Source: Tenodera sinensis
Taxonomy: Eukaryota > Arthropoda > Insecta > Mantodea > Mantidae
NCBI GenBank assembly: GCA_030765045.1
Contig: CM060962.1
Location: forward strand, 100,924,912-100,988,911
Direction: 5' to 3'
Length of the DNA: 64,000 bases
This document shows positions 1-12,305 of this stretch, piece by piece. The notes below the pieces were generated by a model. The model was not told the origin of the DNA. It worked only from the letters and a program-made list of their open reading frames with translations, and ran no database searches. Position 1 is the stretch's first letter. The number at the start of each line of letters is the position of its first letter. The translations under genes were made by a program, and so were the position numbers.

Positions 1-875
1 ATGAATTCAGGAAAGAAACACACATAAAACATCTTAACCGGCTCATCAATCTGCTTTTGATTTAGTGCATCAGGTACCTTCCACTCTGTATATGTATGCA
101 CAGAAAATCTACAGTTGGGTGAATAATCTGGAATAATTAATAGCTATTCATTGCTGTTGTGTTACGGTTCTGTCAAGGAGTGATCCGATCTAAAATCACT
201 TTTCAGTACGATTTCCCTGGGAAATCCCAGGAAAAATTATTGAAATGCCAATTTTTGTCGAACTCCAATCGATTATCTCAACAAAAATTAAGGAGCTTAA
301 TAGAATAGTTTGCTCACTAACATTCGCATTTGTAGCACATTTATATTCTAATATTATTGGCAAAAATCACACTGGGGAAATCTATTTGCCTTCGGACATT
401 TTGTAAGTACCTATGCCTAAATTCCTCTTAATTATTTAGAACATCCTCGCAACTATCTGATTATGTAAGCCCTTTATCATACAAATGCATAGACTTTCAA
501 TGCGCCTTTCAAAGGTTGTATGATTATTAAAGGTTGGTTTTACCCGCTCTGGGTGATATGTCAGAGGTCATGAGGAAGTATACTTTTTCATATGAGTGGC
601 ACTTGGATACAAAATATAAACTGAGAGAAGCAAACGGGCTCATTCATTGGTGTTGGACCTCAAGCAAATCACTAGAGATTAGAATATCGTAGCCAGCTCC
701 TTTGTGCTAAAGTCGTTTGGTTCGGTACGATTTTTCTTCTCATCTCGGTGAAATCAGCCCAAAATATTCTACAATCCTACGTTGTGTCACTTCAAGCCAG
801 GAACAGGATGTCACTATTTTTATATAAGCTTGGAATACTAAAATGGCAATATTTACAGTTCCAGTCTCTGTTTTT
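1..875. other. AT-rich sequence, no feature recognised
   Basis: I read both strands and found no long open frame, tRNA-like box or repeat structure that I can name. Confidence 0.5.
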
Positions 876-906
<31 letters not shown>

Positions 907-946
907 GTAGTAGTAGTAGCAGTAGTAGTAGTAGTAGCAGCGGCGG

Positions 947-989
<43 letters not shown>

Positions 990-1014
990 AGTAGTAGTAG
1001 TACATAGTAGTAGT
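876..1014. repeat. Compound trinucleotide microsatellite (ATC)n-(GTA)n-(GTC)n-(GTA)n
   Basis: The tract passes without a gap from ATC repeats to GTA, then GTC, then GTA again. Each neighbouring motif differs from the last by one or two bases. The open frames across it (poly-Ser/Val on plus, poly-Thr/Asp on minus) are artefacts of a stop-free 3-bp period. Confidence 0.95.
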
Positions 1015-3606
1015 TGCCTTACTAAAACATTCAACTTGTAAAATGTGTTAAAAATGGTTTTGTTTCCGAACGCTATAAGACTGCTGAGTTGAAATTACCC
1101 GGATGCATTTTGACGATGAGAATATAATTGTTTGATTTTGCAAGAAGGACTGTTTTACCAAACATACAACGCTGCAGCATCCTGCGATACTCATTATTTA
1201 GAGAATTATAGCACTCTCTCTGCGTTCGTGCTGTGGTAGCAAGCAGTGCAAACAATGAAAGTGCCGCCACAATGTTCCACACCAAGCATTTTATCTCGAA
1301 CGCGAGTGCTTTACCTTTTAGGTGGAGAACAACGTTGTACCTTTTAATTAGGATTATTATTTTGACCATAACGTGATTTAATTACTGACTGTTCCTTTTG
1401 TTTTAGTAGTGGGGTTTTAAATGGTCAAAAGTTAATAATCCTACGTATATGCCATATTGGTGGTAAAGAAACAGAAACACTTCCCTAAACTTCTACTATT
1501 TCAATCCACGTCTCCTCTTCATTAGAATATAGGTCAGTAGCACTCTGAATATAAAGGTATAGACAAGATTAAAGTACTGTAATAGATTACTGCTCGGTAT
1601 AAATTATATGGAAAAATATGTTCATAATTCTGCAGAGGAACACAGTCTTCAATGTTGGAATTCCAGAATTAGAACTCTCATGGAGTTCATCTGTCAATCA
1701 CCACAGGACAACGCCCCGTGTAATTCACGGTTATTTAAAACCACCGCTCGAAGCAGCACTGACGATAACGTTGAAAGTGTAAGTGAAGCTTCAAGTGTAG
1801 ACAATCGACCAAATAACACAAATATATTGAATAAATCGCTAATCATTTTCACTTGAGGATCACTGAACTGATACAGTTAATAAAGTCGCACATTACAGCA
1901 CCATAACAATGGTCAATAGCATTCAACGCGGCAGCCGCTTGTACATAACCCATATAAAGTAAACTACATCCGATGTCTGATCGTATGTAAGGGCGTTAAT
2001 ACGGTGTGTCTAAAGATATCCGCTGGCGCCTCCTTCATTCTTAGCGCGAGGAAGGAGGAAAGGCGTATAGCTTACCTGGTTTAGGAACATGCGATCCCAC
2101 GCTTTCTACTAAAATCTCAAACAAAAGTATCGTGTTGCTCATAAAGATGTGTCTCTACCGAACCGCCTTCAATAATGTAACGACACTTTTTACGAGAAAC
2201 ACAAATTTCTGTCTCATGAGTCTTAGAGTATAAGAAAGAATATAGGAGTATATTTTAAGGAAATGACGAGTAGGGGAAGAAAGAGCAAACAGGATAAGAA
2301 AACAAGGAAATATGAATGGCACTAACCAGAGAATCTTTCATTATAGGTAAGCCTCTTGACACTAAACCAGGTAGTGCTAATGAAAACCTATAACTGTTGT
2401 TTTAGGACTAACATGCTAACATTGGAGAACTTACTCATGTTCAGGAGTATTTCCAGAAAAAACATTTGCTGTATATTTGCAACGAGCCTTACGAAAATTG
2501 TCAATATCGGTCTCCACCATATTAAAAGAAGACAAGTTACCTTTCCTTACCTCTTCTGGTTAAAGTCGTTGCCCATTCCTTACCTATACCTATTTGTAAT
2601 CAGCAAATGAGCTGATAGAACTACCATAGGCAAGCTTATTGGTCTGAAACACAACACAATGGGTGATAGAACCAACAAGGTGACAGCATCAGTCAATTAA
2701 TGTCATGAAATTCCCTAGAAATGTGTGACCAGGGAATTGATTTCTCCCTATGATTTCTCTACAAACAGGTAAATATCCTTTCTAGCTGTCTCACAAGTCC
2801 TATGCTGAAGGTTATGCAGTACACGCCAAGAAAAGACTATACTGAGAAAACCGTCTATCGGGTAAAAGGGGACAAGCCCCAGATGATAACATTTGAATGC
2901 ATACACATACGACAGGAGAAAGAGAGCAAGGAAGGGATACCCATATATGAGATTGGAATGAAGGGTAAAGTTCGAAAGTGCAAAAGGTGCCATTTTGTAA
3001 ATTTGCCGAAAATGTCTTGTGCTGTAATCTCCTTGAATATGTATGAACCAATCTTATACAAGATGGCACAAGAAATGTCGTACCATTTAATTAGTGCCGG
3101 GATGTCCAACCTTGTCTCTTTGGAAAGCCCTATGTAATACGCAGTTACGCTCCACTCCACTCCTTCAGTTGGAAAGATAGACAGTCAGTATCCAGTGACG
3201 GACACATACAGGGCGATTCGATCATCCTTTATGGATCACATTGTATTTTCTGGGAATCTCCTCGGAAGACCATTTCATTCTGTATGATTTTTCCATAAAC
3301 AGTGAACAGTGAGAGACAGACAAAAGCTTACTAAATAAACAAGGCGGATCCCGTTAAAATTCACAATAAAATGTATGCCAAATACCTCGTTTTTCTTTTG
3401 AGTGAACCATTTCCAAGCTATTCTTTCTTATTTGTTTGAATTTGCCGATACTTACACTTTTTTGAAATAGAAATATGTTGTTCGTTTCTATTTTTATCTC
3501 TTGGCCTTGCAACGAGAACGGGATTTGAAAGGCATCGCGTAGCAACCAGCTCTTAAAACATTTGATTATCGCTTAAAGCGATACTCTATTCCCATATTAC
3601 CCCTGC
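1015..3606. other. Unassigned sequence with short unrecognised ORFs
   Basis: Several short frames exist; the longest is 111 codons on plus at 2802-3137, overlapped by comparable frames on the minus strand. None has a motif, domain or composition that I recognise, and this ORF length is near the chance level for the AT-rich sequence. I see no mobile-element structure. Confidence 0.4.
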
Positions 3607-3614
3607 ACTTACAC

Positions 3615-3989
3615 TAGAGGCCTGCACGGGCCGACATTCTTAGGTTCGGCCCGGCCCGGTCCGAACTCAGCCAAGCCCGAGCCCGGGCCGAGCCCGAGAA
3701 GAGGTTATAGTGCCAGGGCCCGAGCCCGGCCCGGCCCGATTATTTAAATTTATTATAACATTATTATTTTTGTTGTTATTGTTATTATTACTATTATTTG
3801 AAACCTTTCAGCAGAATAATCATATAGAATCCCTAGTAAAGGAATGCCGTGATAATTGTGCTATTCTCGGAAAAATACATAATACATTATTTTGTATCTC
3901 TTAGTTTGCAAGCCCGGGCCCGGCCCGAGCCCGACAAACATTTTTCAAATTAGGCCCGAGGGCTAGGCCCGAGCCCGTGCAGACCTCTA
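3615..3989. mobile_element. Non-autonomous hAT-type MITE, 375 bp
   Basis: Terminal inverted repeats of 17 bp, tagaggcctgcacgggc at the left and its near-perfect complement at the right (one mismatch), are flanked by a perfect 8-bp target-site duplication acttacac at 3607-3614 and 3990-3997. An 8-bp duplication with a TAGAG-type terminus is the hAT signature. Subterminal regions are packed with GC-rich cccgagcccg/gcccggcccg motifs on both sides, while the centre is AT-rich. There is no transposase. The 64-codon open frame inside is an incidental low-complexity reading. Confidence 0.88.
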
Positions 3990-3997
3990 ACTTACAC

Positions 3998-4973
3998 GAA
4001 AATTAGTAATAAGATAGTTTCTGAAAATGCTTACGTAGATTAAAAAGGAGCAGACAGAGAAATAAGCATTTGCAAGAATAGTGTGTATAAGAATGAGTAT
4101 GGCTTCACATATATTTGCGAACAGAGATTCCCAAATTTAACTATAGTAAAAGTCTGTGTCGCAATAAGTTAGGCAACGATCACTTAGTGTTAATTCTAAG
4201 TCTATGCACTTCGACTTTGTCGCCAAATATTGATAGACTTCTTAAACGTAAGCAGTATCAAAGAAGTCATTAATGGACGGATCTGTGGTGCATACGATTT
4301 GAAAGTGTGTTCGTGAATAAAACGCAATGTGCATGTAACCAACCCGCCACTGCAACACAATGCACGGCTGGGGATTAAAGAGGGGCAAATTTCGCATATA
4401 GCGGAAGGTAGTAAACCCAAACTCCCCTCTTTCGCAAACGCTGAACGCCGCTGAAATGATGTATTAAAACGGCCATATCGTAGAATCGATGCTTAAACTA
4501 TGCTAGTGAATGGTGAGGTTTGTGGAAAATCCCAAGATGTCATACCAAGCCGGGTGAAATGATGGAGAAAAGACAAGCATGAAACTTCTTTCTTTTGAAG
4601 TGGAAACAAAAGAGGTGATGCGGACACAGAGATGTTTTCATGTTTACATTGGTACAAGGTAGGCCCTCTGTACAGCTTACTTCTTCCAACAAACGGAACC
4701 TAATTTTTTGTTAGAGAAACAACGACCGTACTCCTGTAGTTTATCTACTCTTGAAAGCATCAAGGCAGTTCGCTTGGTCTTGACTCCAAGTTCCAGCAAA
4801 TCAACAAGGAGAGCGTTTCGCTCGTCGGTAAATTCAAAGAATTTTACATTCAGGTCTTAACTTGCTCCAACATAAGTAATCTAATGCATAAGTTGGGGTG
4901 GACAGCAATTTCGAGCCACGGAGTCATTGACCATTTTTATTCTATAAAACTGAACAAAGGCAGTTCCTAAACC
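3998..4973. other. Unassigned sequence
   Basis: No recognisable gene or repeat. A short open minus-strand frame around 4720-4860 reads like protein (acidic and leucine-rich), but I cannot assign it to a family. Confidence 0.35.
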
Positions 4974-5240
4974 ATGTTGGAAAAGTTTATCCCTTAACTC
5001 TTGACAGCAGTTATTGCATGCAAACGTTGTGGTGCATGCAGGATGGAGCCCGTCCACACACTAGGAACACTGTTCTTGATTCCCTATTCGAGAGGTGCCA
5101 TCTTCATGTCATATCACATCGTGTACCTGAAAGAGAGTGACAAAATGTGACCATATTATAGGCCGAACGTTACTTCGTATTGGGAATTCTTAAAGCAGAA
5201 AGTGTTGCAATTGAGGCCGGAAAACCTTATGCAGACCAAA
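4974..5240 (+). pseudogene. IS630/Tc1-mariner-like transposase remnant
   Basis: In the frame starting at 5027 the sequence reads LWCMQDGARPHTRNTVLDSL, the QDGA-PH block around the second catalytic aspartate of IS630-like DDE transposases. About 80 bp downstream another frame reads YWEFLKQKVLQLRPENL, which aligns with the family's FFLWGFLKxxVY stretch after the PPxSPDLxPxD motif. Upstream, MLEKFIP at 4974 matches the block before the QDGA motif. The blocks lie in different frames and are separated by stops, so the copy is dead. The N-terminal DNA-binding half is missing and I could not find terminal inverted repeats. Superfamily assignment rests on motif order only. Confidence 0.6.
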
Positions 5241-5973
5241 GCTGTGGCAGTTCTACCGTGGTATTTCTGTAGCTGTGGTGAAAAACGTAAGGTTTTGTCC
5301 GTAGGAGGCTGGGAGGCAAGACAGCGGTCCTAATGTGCAAGCTATTTACTAGGGATGATTTTCCAAATCACAGTAGGTAGTTATGTTCCATTGCTGTACT
5401 ACTTTAATACATATAAATGCGTGTTACGTGTAAAAGAAGTGGTATGAATTTCAATGCATTGCCCAGTTTTACAAAATTGCATGTGAGAATGTGTACTACG
5501 TTTTATAAAGTATGTAAACTACTAGCGATAATTCCGTGCCCATGCAAAGAATCATTGCAAATATGTTGCGAAATTAATTTAATAAGCTAAAAGTCAGAGT
5601 AAAGGAGCAGAGTAAACTCAGAATAATAATCAACATAGAGTAAAGTTTACAAATGAAGTTTACGGCCGTGCAAAGGAGAGAGAGGTTGCCAAAATGTTAA
5701 CAATTTATGTTAGTAATAGTGGTATTGAACAATGCACAAAACAATTTTTGAGCCATAAAGTGTGATGAATTACTTCAAATGCACAATTATTTACATTAAA
5801 CAATGCTGGAAATAACAAGTTAAAGAAGAATAAAAATAAACTGTTCGCATGATAATTGCGGCTCTAAAATCCATAATAAATGAAATATGGGACAGAAAAG
5901 TGACAATGTGGTAACCCTAAGAGACAACTGTTTAGATCTTAGGCAACCAAAGGACTACTATAGCTACCTAACC
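5241..5973. other. Unassigned AT-rich sequence
   Basis: Between the transposase remnant and the SINE I see no gene, repeat or regulatory pattern that I can support. Confidence 0.4.
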
Positions 5974-5990
5974 AACTCAGTTACGCATAG

Positions 5991-6234
5991 GCGGCGCCGT
6001 GGCCGAGCGGTTAGCGCGCTCGCCTACCACTTAGGCGGCCCGGGTTCGATCCCAGGGACCCGCATGTGGTATTCGTGGTGGACGAAGCGGCGTCAGGGCG
6101 GGTTTTCTCCGGGTACTCCGGTTTCCCCCGCCATCTCATTCCACCGGTGCTCCATCTTTATTCCATGTATCATCAGTGCCACCGCCTGCGGTGCCGTAGT
6201 AGTAAAAGCGGGCGTTAAACACTACAAACAAACA
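5991..6234 (+). mobile_element. tRNA-Ser-like SINE, family A, short 3' module, full length
   Basis: The head resembles tRNA-Ser, with A box TGGCCGAGCGG at 6000-6010 and B box GGTTCGATCCC at 6043-6053, the internal RNA polymerase III promoter. The body (cgtggtggacgaagcggcg, then cccgccatctcattccacc) leads to a 3' module ending gcgggcgttaaacactac plus (aac)n. A 17-bp target-site duplication, aactcagttacgcatag at 5974-5990 and aactcagttacacatag at 6235-6251, has one mismatch. Other short-module copies lie at 11,188, 27,694 and 61,249. The 161-codon frame that spans this element is not a gene. Confidence 0.92.
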
Positions 6235-6251
6235 AACTCAGTTACACATAG

Positions 6252-6837
6252 CCTATTCAATTCTTGTGACTTAACATTTCGGAAATTCGAATGTAAAGCA
6301 AGTAACACGGAAGGGTTGACTTTGGTTCTTACAGTAATAGCAAAGGTAAAAAGTACAGTATATCTATATTAATCTTGTGGTATTATTCCTCAAGTAACAG
6401 TAACTTAAACTTCACCGTATTTCCCTTATACTTCTATGTTCCAGCTGGGAGCAAGTAGACCTGGTCGCTGACGTAATAAACTGATTAGTTGCCTCGCCTT
6501 GCCTTGCAAAGTTTTCGTTTTTCCAACTAAGGGTGAATTTAGAATACATAAATTCTATATAAATCTCTTGATCATTGGTGAAAGAAGAAGAACTAGTGTA
6601 AAATAAAATGAAAGAATATCTCCCTTATAATGTGTTCTGATTTACATTTACTGACTGGTACCAAATTTGAATTCGCGTTATAAGTTTAAGCCAGAATTAT
6701 ATTCCAACTGTTTAATGAAAACGGAAGAAAATATGTTGTTCTTTGTTAAAATCTCTTTAAATGTTGTAAACAGATGTGCAGAAAGCACTTCCGTAGCGTT
6801 ACATACCGGGCTTGTAGTTGCATTAATGTTATGATGA
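6252..6837. other. Unassigned sequence
   Basis: No recognisable feature between the SINE and the microsatellite. Confidence 0.4.
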
Positions 6838-8378
<1,541 letters not shown>

Positions 8379-8442
8379 TTCTAGAAGTTTCGTCTTCTCG
8401 AACGCTCTGGGTAGGTATGGAAATTTGCAACGGCTATATAAG
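8379..8442 (+). promoter_or_regulatory. Putative heat-shock-type promoter: HSE cluster plus TATA box
   Basis: TTCtaGAAgtTTC at 8379-8391 is a perfect three-unit heat-shock element (alternating TTC/GAA with 2-bp gaps). TTCtcGAA at 8395-8402 adds a two-unit element, out of register by one base. TATATAAG follows at 8435-8442, about 33 bp downstream. HSF trimers bind such sites and the spacing to the TATA box suits a core promoter. The next 250 bp are GC-richer than the neighbourhood and could be a 5' leader. No Hsp70 or small-Hsp reading frame follows, so this may be a promoter remnant, a non-coding transcript or chance. Confidence 0.4.
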
Positions 8443-8533
8443 CATGTGCTCATGTGGAGCAAGTAAGATGGAGCCTTGCGAAGCAGTGAGTTAGCGACTG
8501 GGTCTCTGGTGCGGCGATAAACACTGTTCTCTA

Positions 8534-8689
8534 ATGGTGTTGGTGACAATTGTGATTACGTGCAGCCAGAGCAGCGATTGCAAGGAATTCGAGACGTTTT
8601 GTGTTTGCCTTCCCAGAGAGAGGACCGTCCGGAAGAAGAGGCTACGTCAGGCGCATTTCATTTTGCTGCTACGCCACGGAAGAAAGTGA
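8534..8689 (+). CDS. Small ORF downstream of the HSE/TATA cluster, speculative
   Basis: A 51-codon ATG-to-TGA frame starts about 92 bp after the TATA box, in the locally GC-rich segment. The product would be a hydrophobic start followed by a basic, Arg/Lys-rich second half. A shorter upstream frame (MEPCEAVS, then stop) precedes it. I recognise no family, and the start context is not strong. It may be chance or part of a 5' leader; the position downstream of a promoter-like cluster is the only reason to list it. Confidence 0.15.
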   Translation: MVLVTIVITCSQSSDCKEFETFCVCLPRERTVRKKRLRQAHFILLLRHGRK

Positions 8690-9178
8690 AGTGACGGTGA
8701 ATAGAGAAACTATTTCACAATTGTGAGGTGACAGTATTGATAACTGGATGAAGTCGCTTTCAAGTATAAATATAAGCTAATTTCTCCGTCAACATGATAA
8801 TCGAGACAAACCTTTCCTGAAATTGCTTCGTGAAATATTTGTTGTAGGTACAAGAGGGATACAGGAAACGATAGTCAGATATTTAAAAGCCAGTCACTAA
8901 ATTTTATTTCATGACAGTGCGAGAAATAGCTGAACAATGGCAGCTTTTTAAAAGCTTTAAAAGGTATACAATCATTGAACTAAATTTAACGCATATTTTC
9001 GAAATAGTAGATGCCCACAATAGAGTTCTTTGAAGTGAATTATATGTTTTAAAGGGATTTGCATTTTTGTGTACTATGATTTTTTTCTATCTCTTACGGT
9101 TTGCCACAAAGAGATAATCATATAAAATAAGGTTTGAATGAGGTCACCCCACAGCTATTGTGAATTGAAAATTTTATA
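8690..9178. other. Unassigned sequence
   Basis: AT-rich sequence between the promoter-like region and the palindromic insertion, with no gene found. Confidence 0.4.
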
Positions 9179-9435
9179 ACACGTGGTATTACTTATTACA
9201 GTTTCACGGGCGATTAGCCGTGTGAGGTTTAAAAATATTGAGCTTTCGGCCATTCTAAACTCCATGGCCTTCATTCTGACGAAGGCCATGGAGTTTAGAA
9301 TGGCCGAAAGCTCAATATTTTTAAACCTCACACGGCTGATCGCCCGTGAAACTGTAATAAATAACGTGCGCCGTGAAAGCTTTAAATCTTACACGTGGTA
9401 TTACATTCAAAGTCGCTTGAGCCATTTTTGAGAAA

Positions 9436-9480
<45 letters not shown>
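9179..9480 (+). mobile_element. Palindromic retro-insertion with 80-bp arms and poly(A) tail
   Basis: Arms at 9193-9272 and 9281-9360 are each 80 bp and complementary at 79 positions, separated by an 8-base loop (attctgac). The direct repeat acacgtggtattac lies just before the left arm (9179-9192) and again downstream of the right arm (9391-9404). About 34 bases later comes a pure 42-base A run (9439-9480). Poly(A) points to target-primed reverse transcription. The inverted duplication of the right arm is unlike an ordinary 5'-inverted LINE copy, because the same sequence is present in both orientations. No reading frame is recognisable. Confidence 0.75.
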
Positions 9481-9481
<1 letters not shown>

Positions 9482-9484
<3 letters not shown>

Positions 9485-11187
9485 TAAAAATATTTGAAAT
9501 GGGGAAATTTTCTTTCAATTTTGGGTGTCGCATCTTTGACGCCTAGCTTGGTATTTATTGGTATTTTTAGTTATGTTGCCCACAAACACGCACGCACGTA
9601 ATTTTTTTAACTCAGGTATTTCCGGTGAAATCTCGACATCGAATTTGTGAGTGCAATAAAATGCCTATTGTTATAGGTAGGTGATAGAGAAAGTGAAAAT
9701 GAAATGGATTTCATAGGATGTGAGGAAATTACAGATATAAATCTAAGGATGCATTTGTGGTTAGCAGCATTAAAGAACTAGATTACAAAGGGCATGATAA
9801 ACTAGACAAAATATTACCGGAATTTACCACTGTCATGTTCGCCGCAGTCAAGGCTGCATGTTGAACGTGCACACAACCGTAAGGAAACCAAAACAAACGA
9901 CTATCAGTCACGCATATGGATTACATATTGAACAACCAATCAGACATAGTAATGCGTCTGGCAGTATATTCCAAAATCACCTCTCTGCCCCAGGTTCTCG
10001 TATATCTTAAGAGTACTCGACGATGAACAGCGTTATTACCATTCCTTCTGTAATCAAAATGGTCACCCCTTTGCAAATACCTCGGTTATTACTATCATTA
10101 ATATCCGAGTACCCTTGTCATATATCCCATGAAGACGTCGTAAATTTTGTGCAATTTGCTTGTCCGTTATGGGAGTTTTATATTCTTGTATATCACCAGA
10201 CACACTACCCTTAAAATCCGCATCTGGTATTCACATAATAAAAGCGAGATTACCATAAATGGGCACATCTTTACAGTAGTTCTTGTTAAGGTCTATAAGC
10301 TTTTGGTATCTTATTCCAACTGAGACCATTTCTCGTGTTAATTACGTTTCCCCATCGCATAGGTAGCTTTATAACCTAAGTAATTAAATTGGCAGGGTTG
10401 TTCGACAATAATTAATATAATGACATCTGGTCTTTGACCACGCTTTTAAATCTAAATGGCGTTCATATTCGCTTAAGCAGGCTTTCGGGTATAATCTTCA
10501 ACATTAATGTCCAGAATGTTGCACGAGTTTCACAGCTTATCTGGTATATCGCCTGTTTTGAAAGCTGAGCTAATACTATTTTAGCAAAAGAACATGAAAC
10601 ATATGGCCAATAAGAAGTGGAAACTAACTAAGACGTCTCTGAGAAACTAGCTCGTTGTAAATGTTACTCCGAACCAATTAGAGATACCCAGCATGAAACA
10701 TGCGTGGCAATTGTTTAACATAATTCAAAAATTCAACTTAAAACATTAATAATAATCTAATCAAAAGTAAACTTCAATTTGGTAAGTGTATTAAAATATG
10801 TTTTTGATAGTAAAGTAATTTAATAACTCCTTCAATTGGTATGTCTTTAACAAAACAAATCCAAGTAGTTTTTTGTCTTTTACACTTAAAATAATTAACT
10901 GTCTAAATCATCTTACTAGTTCTGCCTTTTAGTTCAAAAAAGTTACATGACTTTATGGTATTATAAAATTACGTGCTTTGTTTGTTCCAAGTCACATTTT
11001 CACATAGGAATTGATAGAGTTAAATAAGTATAAAATAAAGCACCACACTGATAATACCTTCCCCAACACACAGTCAGTGTATACGTGAATGGAATGCTAA
11101 GTGAATGCTAATCTTGATTATAAAACAGTAAGGTTTATTTCAATTCCCTAAGTTATGACACCAAACATGGAAAGCTTTAGGATGGAG
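9482..11187. other. Unassigned AT-rich sequence, 1.7 kb
   Basis: Only short unrecognised frames; no tRNA-like boxes or mobile-element ends that I can support. Confidence 0.4.
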
Positions 11188-11431
11188 TTGTTGTTGTAGT
11201 GTTTAACGCCCGCTTTTACTACTACGGCACCGCAGGTGGTGACACTGATGATACATGGAATGAAGATGGAGCACCGGTGGAATGAGATGGCGGGGGAAAC
11301 CGGAGCACCCGGAGAAAACCCGCCCTGACGTCACTTCATCCACCACGAATACCACATGCGGGTCCCTGGGATCGAACCCGGGCCGCCTAGGTGGTAGGCG
11401 AGCGCGCTAACCGCTCGGCCACGGCGCCGCC
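11188..11431 (-). mobile_element. tRNA-Ser-like SINE, family A, short 3' module
   Basis: Same organisation as the copy at 5991, reversed. The 3' end (ttgttgttgtagtgtttaac) is at the left; the B-box complement gggatcgaacc lies at 11,368-11,378 and the A-box complement ccgctcggcca at 11,411-11,421. It appears full length and both promoter boxes are intact. Flanks aggatggag and cgatgaaggag could be a decayed target-site duplication, but the match is imperfect. Confidence 0.92.
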
Positions 11432-11928
11432 CGATGAAGGAGATCATTCCAACATATACCCGGGTTATTTTTCCCATACTACCCCACAAGTGTGTTCAAA
11501 AACTGTAGATAAAACAGTCTTTTAAACATCACAAAGTGCTACGAAATTAATAAACATAAAGCTGTTTAAATGTGCCAGAACATGTAAACTATGGCTCGCT
11601 CTTTCGGCATTTTAAAATGAGAATTCTGTCTGCATAGTTTGGCTAGGCCCACCTCTGTGACGTGGGAGTAGCGTGTCTGCGTCACACTCAAGAACATGCA
11701 TCTTTATTGGTGTAAAATACTTCGATAACGCCCTCCCAACCTCAAAACATTAAAAAGATGTTCATATAAACATGTGTCAATATCACTTAGTGCGAGTTAC
11801 GGGACAAAACTCGAGGTTCCAAAAACTGCTCGAAGTGGTTTCGATACATGCCCTAAGCCTGCATTGCGTACTCGGTTGGAAATTCCTGGAGCATTTTTTA
11901 TTTGGTTAAATTCAGGGTGGATATGCTC
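11432..11928. other. Unassigned sequence, possibly degraded transposon 3' part
   Basis: On the minus strand near 11,800-11,900 a short stretch ending NHFEQFLE resembles the C-terminal G-HFE motif of the transposase remnant to its right, but the frame is broken. Confidence 0.3.
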
Positions 11929-12221
11929 TCTTAGAGAGTGAATATCTGGCACAGGAGTCGCATAAACCCAGGACTTAGATGTAACCAGACAAAGAAATCA
12001 ATTGGATTCTTACCAGGAGACTCAGCAGGTCATTCTATGGATCCCACACAACCAATCCATTTATGAGGAAAATTATTTAAACAATTATTACTATCCGGCT
12101 GTAACGAACGGGCGCACCATATGTAAAAACACATTGATTGGATGACGCCCAGGGGTACATCATTAGTTAAATTATGCACTAAAATAATAGAAATCAAATT
12201 GGAAATATTACAGTGACCCAA
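11929..12221 (-). pseudogene. IS630/mariner-like transposase remnant, minus strand
   Basis: Read leftwards from 12,221, the frame gives NNCLNNFPHKWIGCVGSIE, a stop, then PAESPGKNPIDFFVWLHLSP. This matches the family pattern of a final yLNxxFPxrWIGRgGpi block followed by WPaRSPDLnPlDFFLWG, where the D before FF is the last acid of the catalytic triad. The WPARSPDL motif has decayed (the Trp codon is now a stop; PAESPGKN), and the N-terminal half cannot be read. It is therefore a dead fragment. I could not find terminal repeats. A second remnant of the same superfamily follows immediately in opposite orientation. Confidence 0.65.
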
Positions 12222-12233
12222 CTTAATCCTGTG

Positions 12234-12305
12234 AATCAGAATTTTTTCTCCCGATATAATGCTTTATTATCCGAAGGTGGAGAACATTTCCAGCATCTTC
12301 TATAA
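12234..12305 (+). pseudogene. Transposase C-terminal remnant, plus strand
   Basis: The frame gives a short segment ending LLSEGGEHFQHLL and a stop, the typical G-HFEHLL C-terminus of IS630/mariner-like transposases. It sits a few bases to the right of the minus-strand remnant, so two decayed copies, or one rearranged copy, lie in opposed orientation. Only 23 residues are readable, so the call rests on that terminal motif. Confidence 0.4.

Noticed and set aside
2802..3137. 111-codon ORF on plus
   Set aside because: Overlapping minus frames are of similar length, no domain is recognised, and the length is near chance expectation for AT-rich DNA.
5991..6065. A functional tRNA-Ser gene
   Set aside because: The A and B boxes are present, but the tRNA-like part runs straight into a SINE body with target-site duplications, and no complete acceptor-stem pairing is seen.
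5887..6372. 161-codon ORF
   Set aside because: More than half of it is a SINE insertion and the flanking codons have no recognisable motif.
8379..8700. An Hsp70 gene
   Set aside because: The promoter-like elements are there, but no ATPase-domain reading frame follows on the plus strand.
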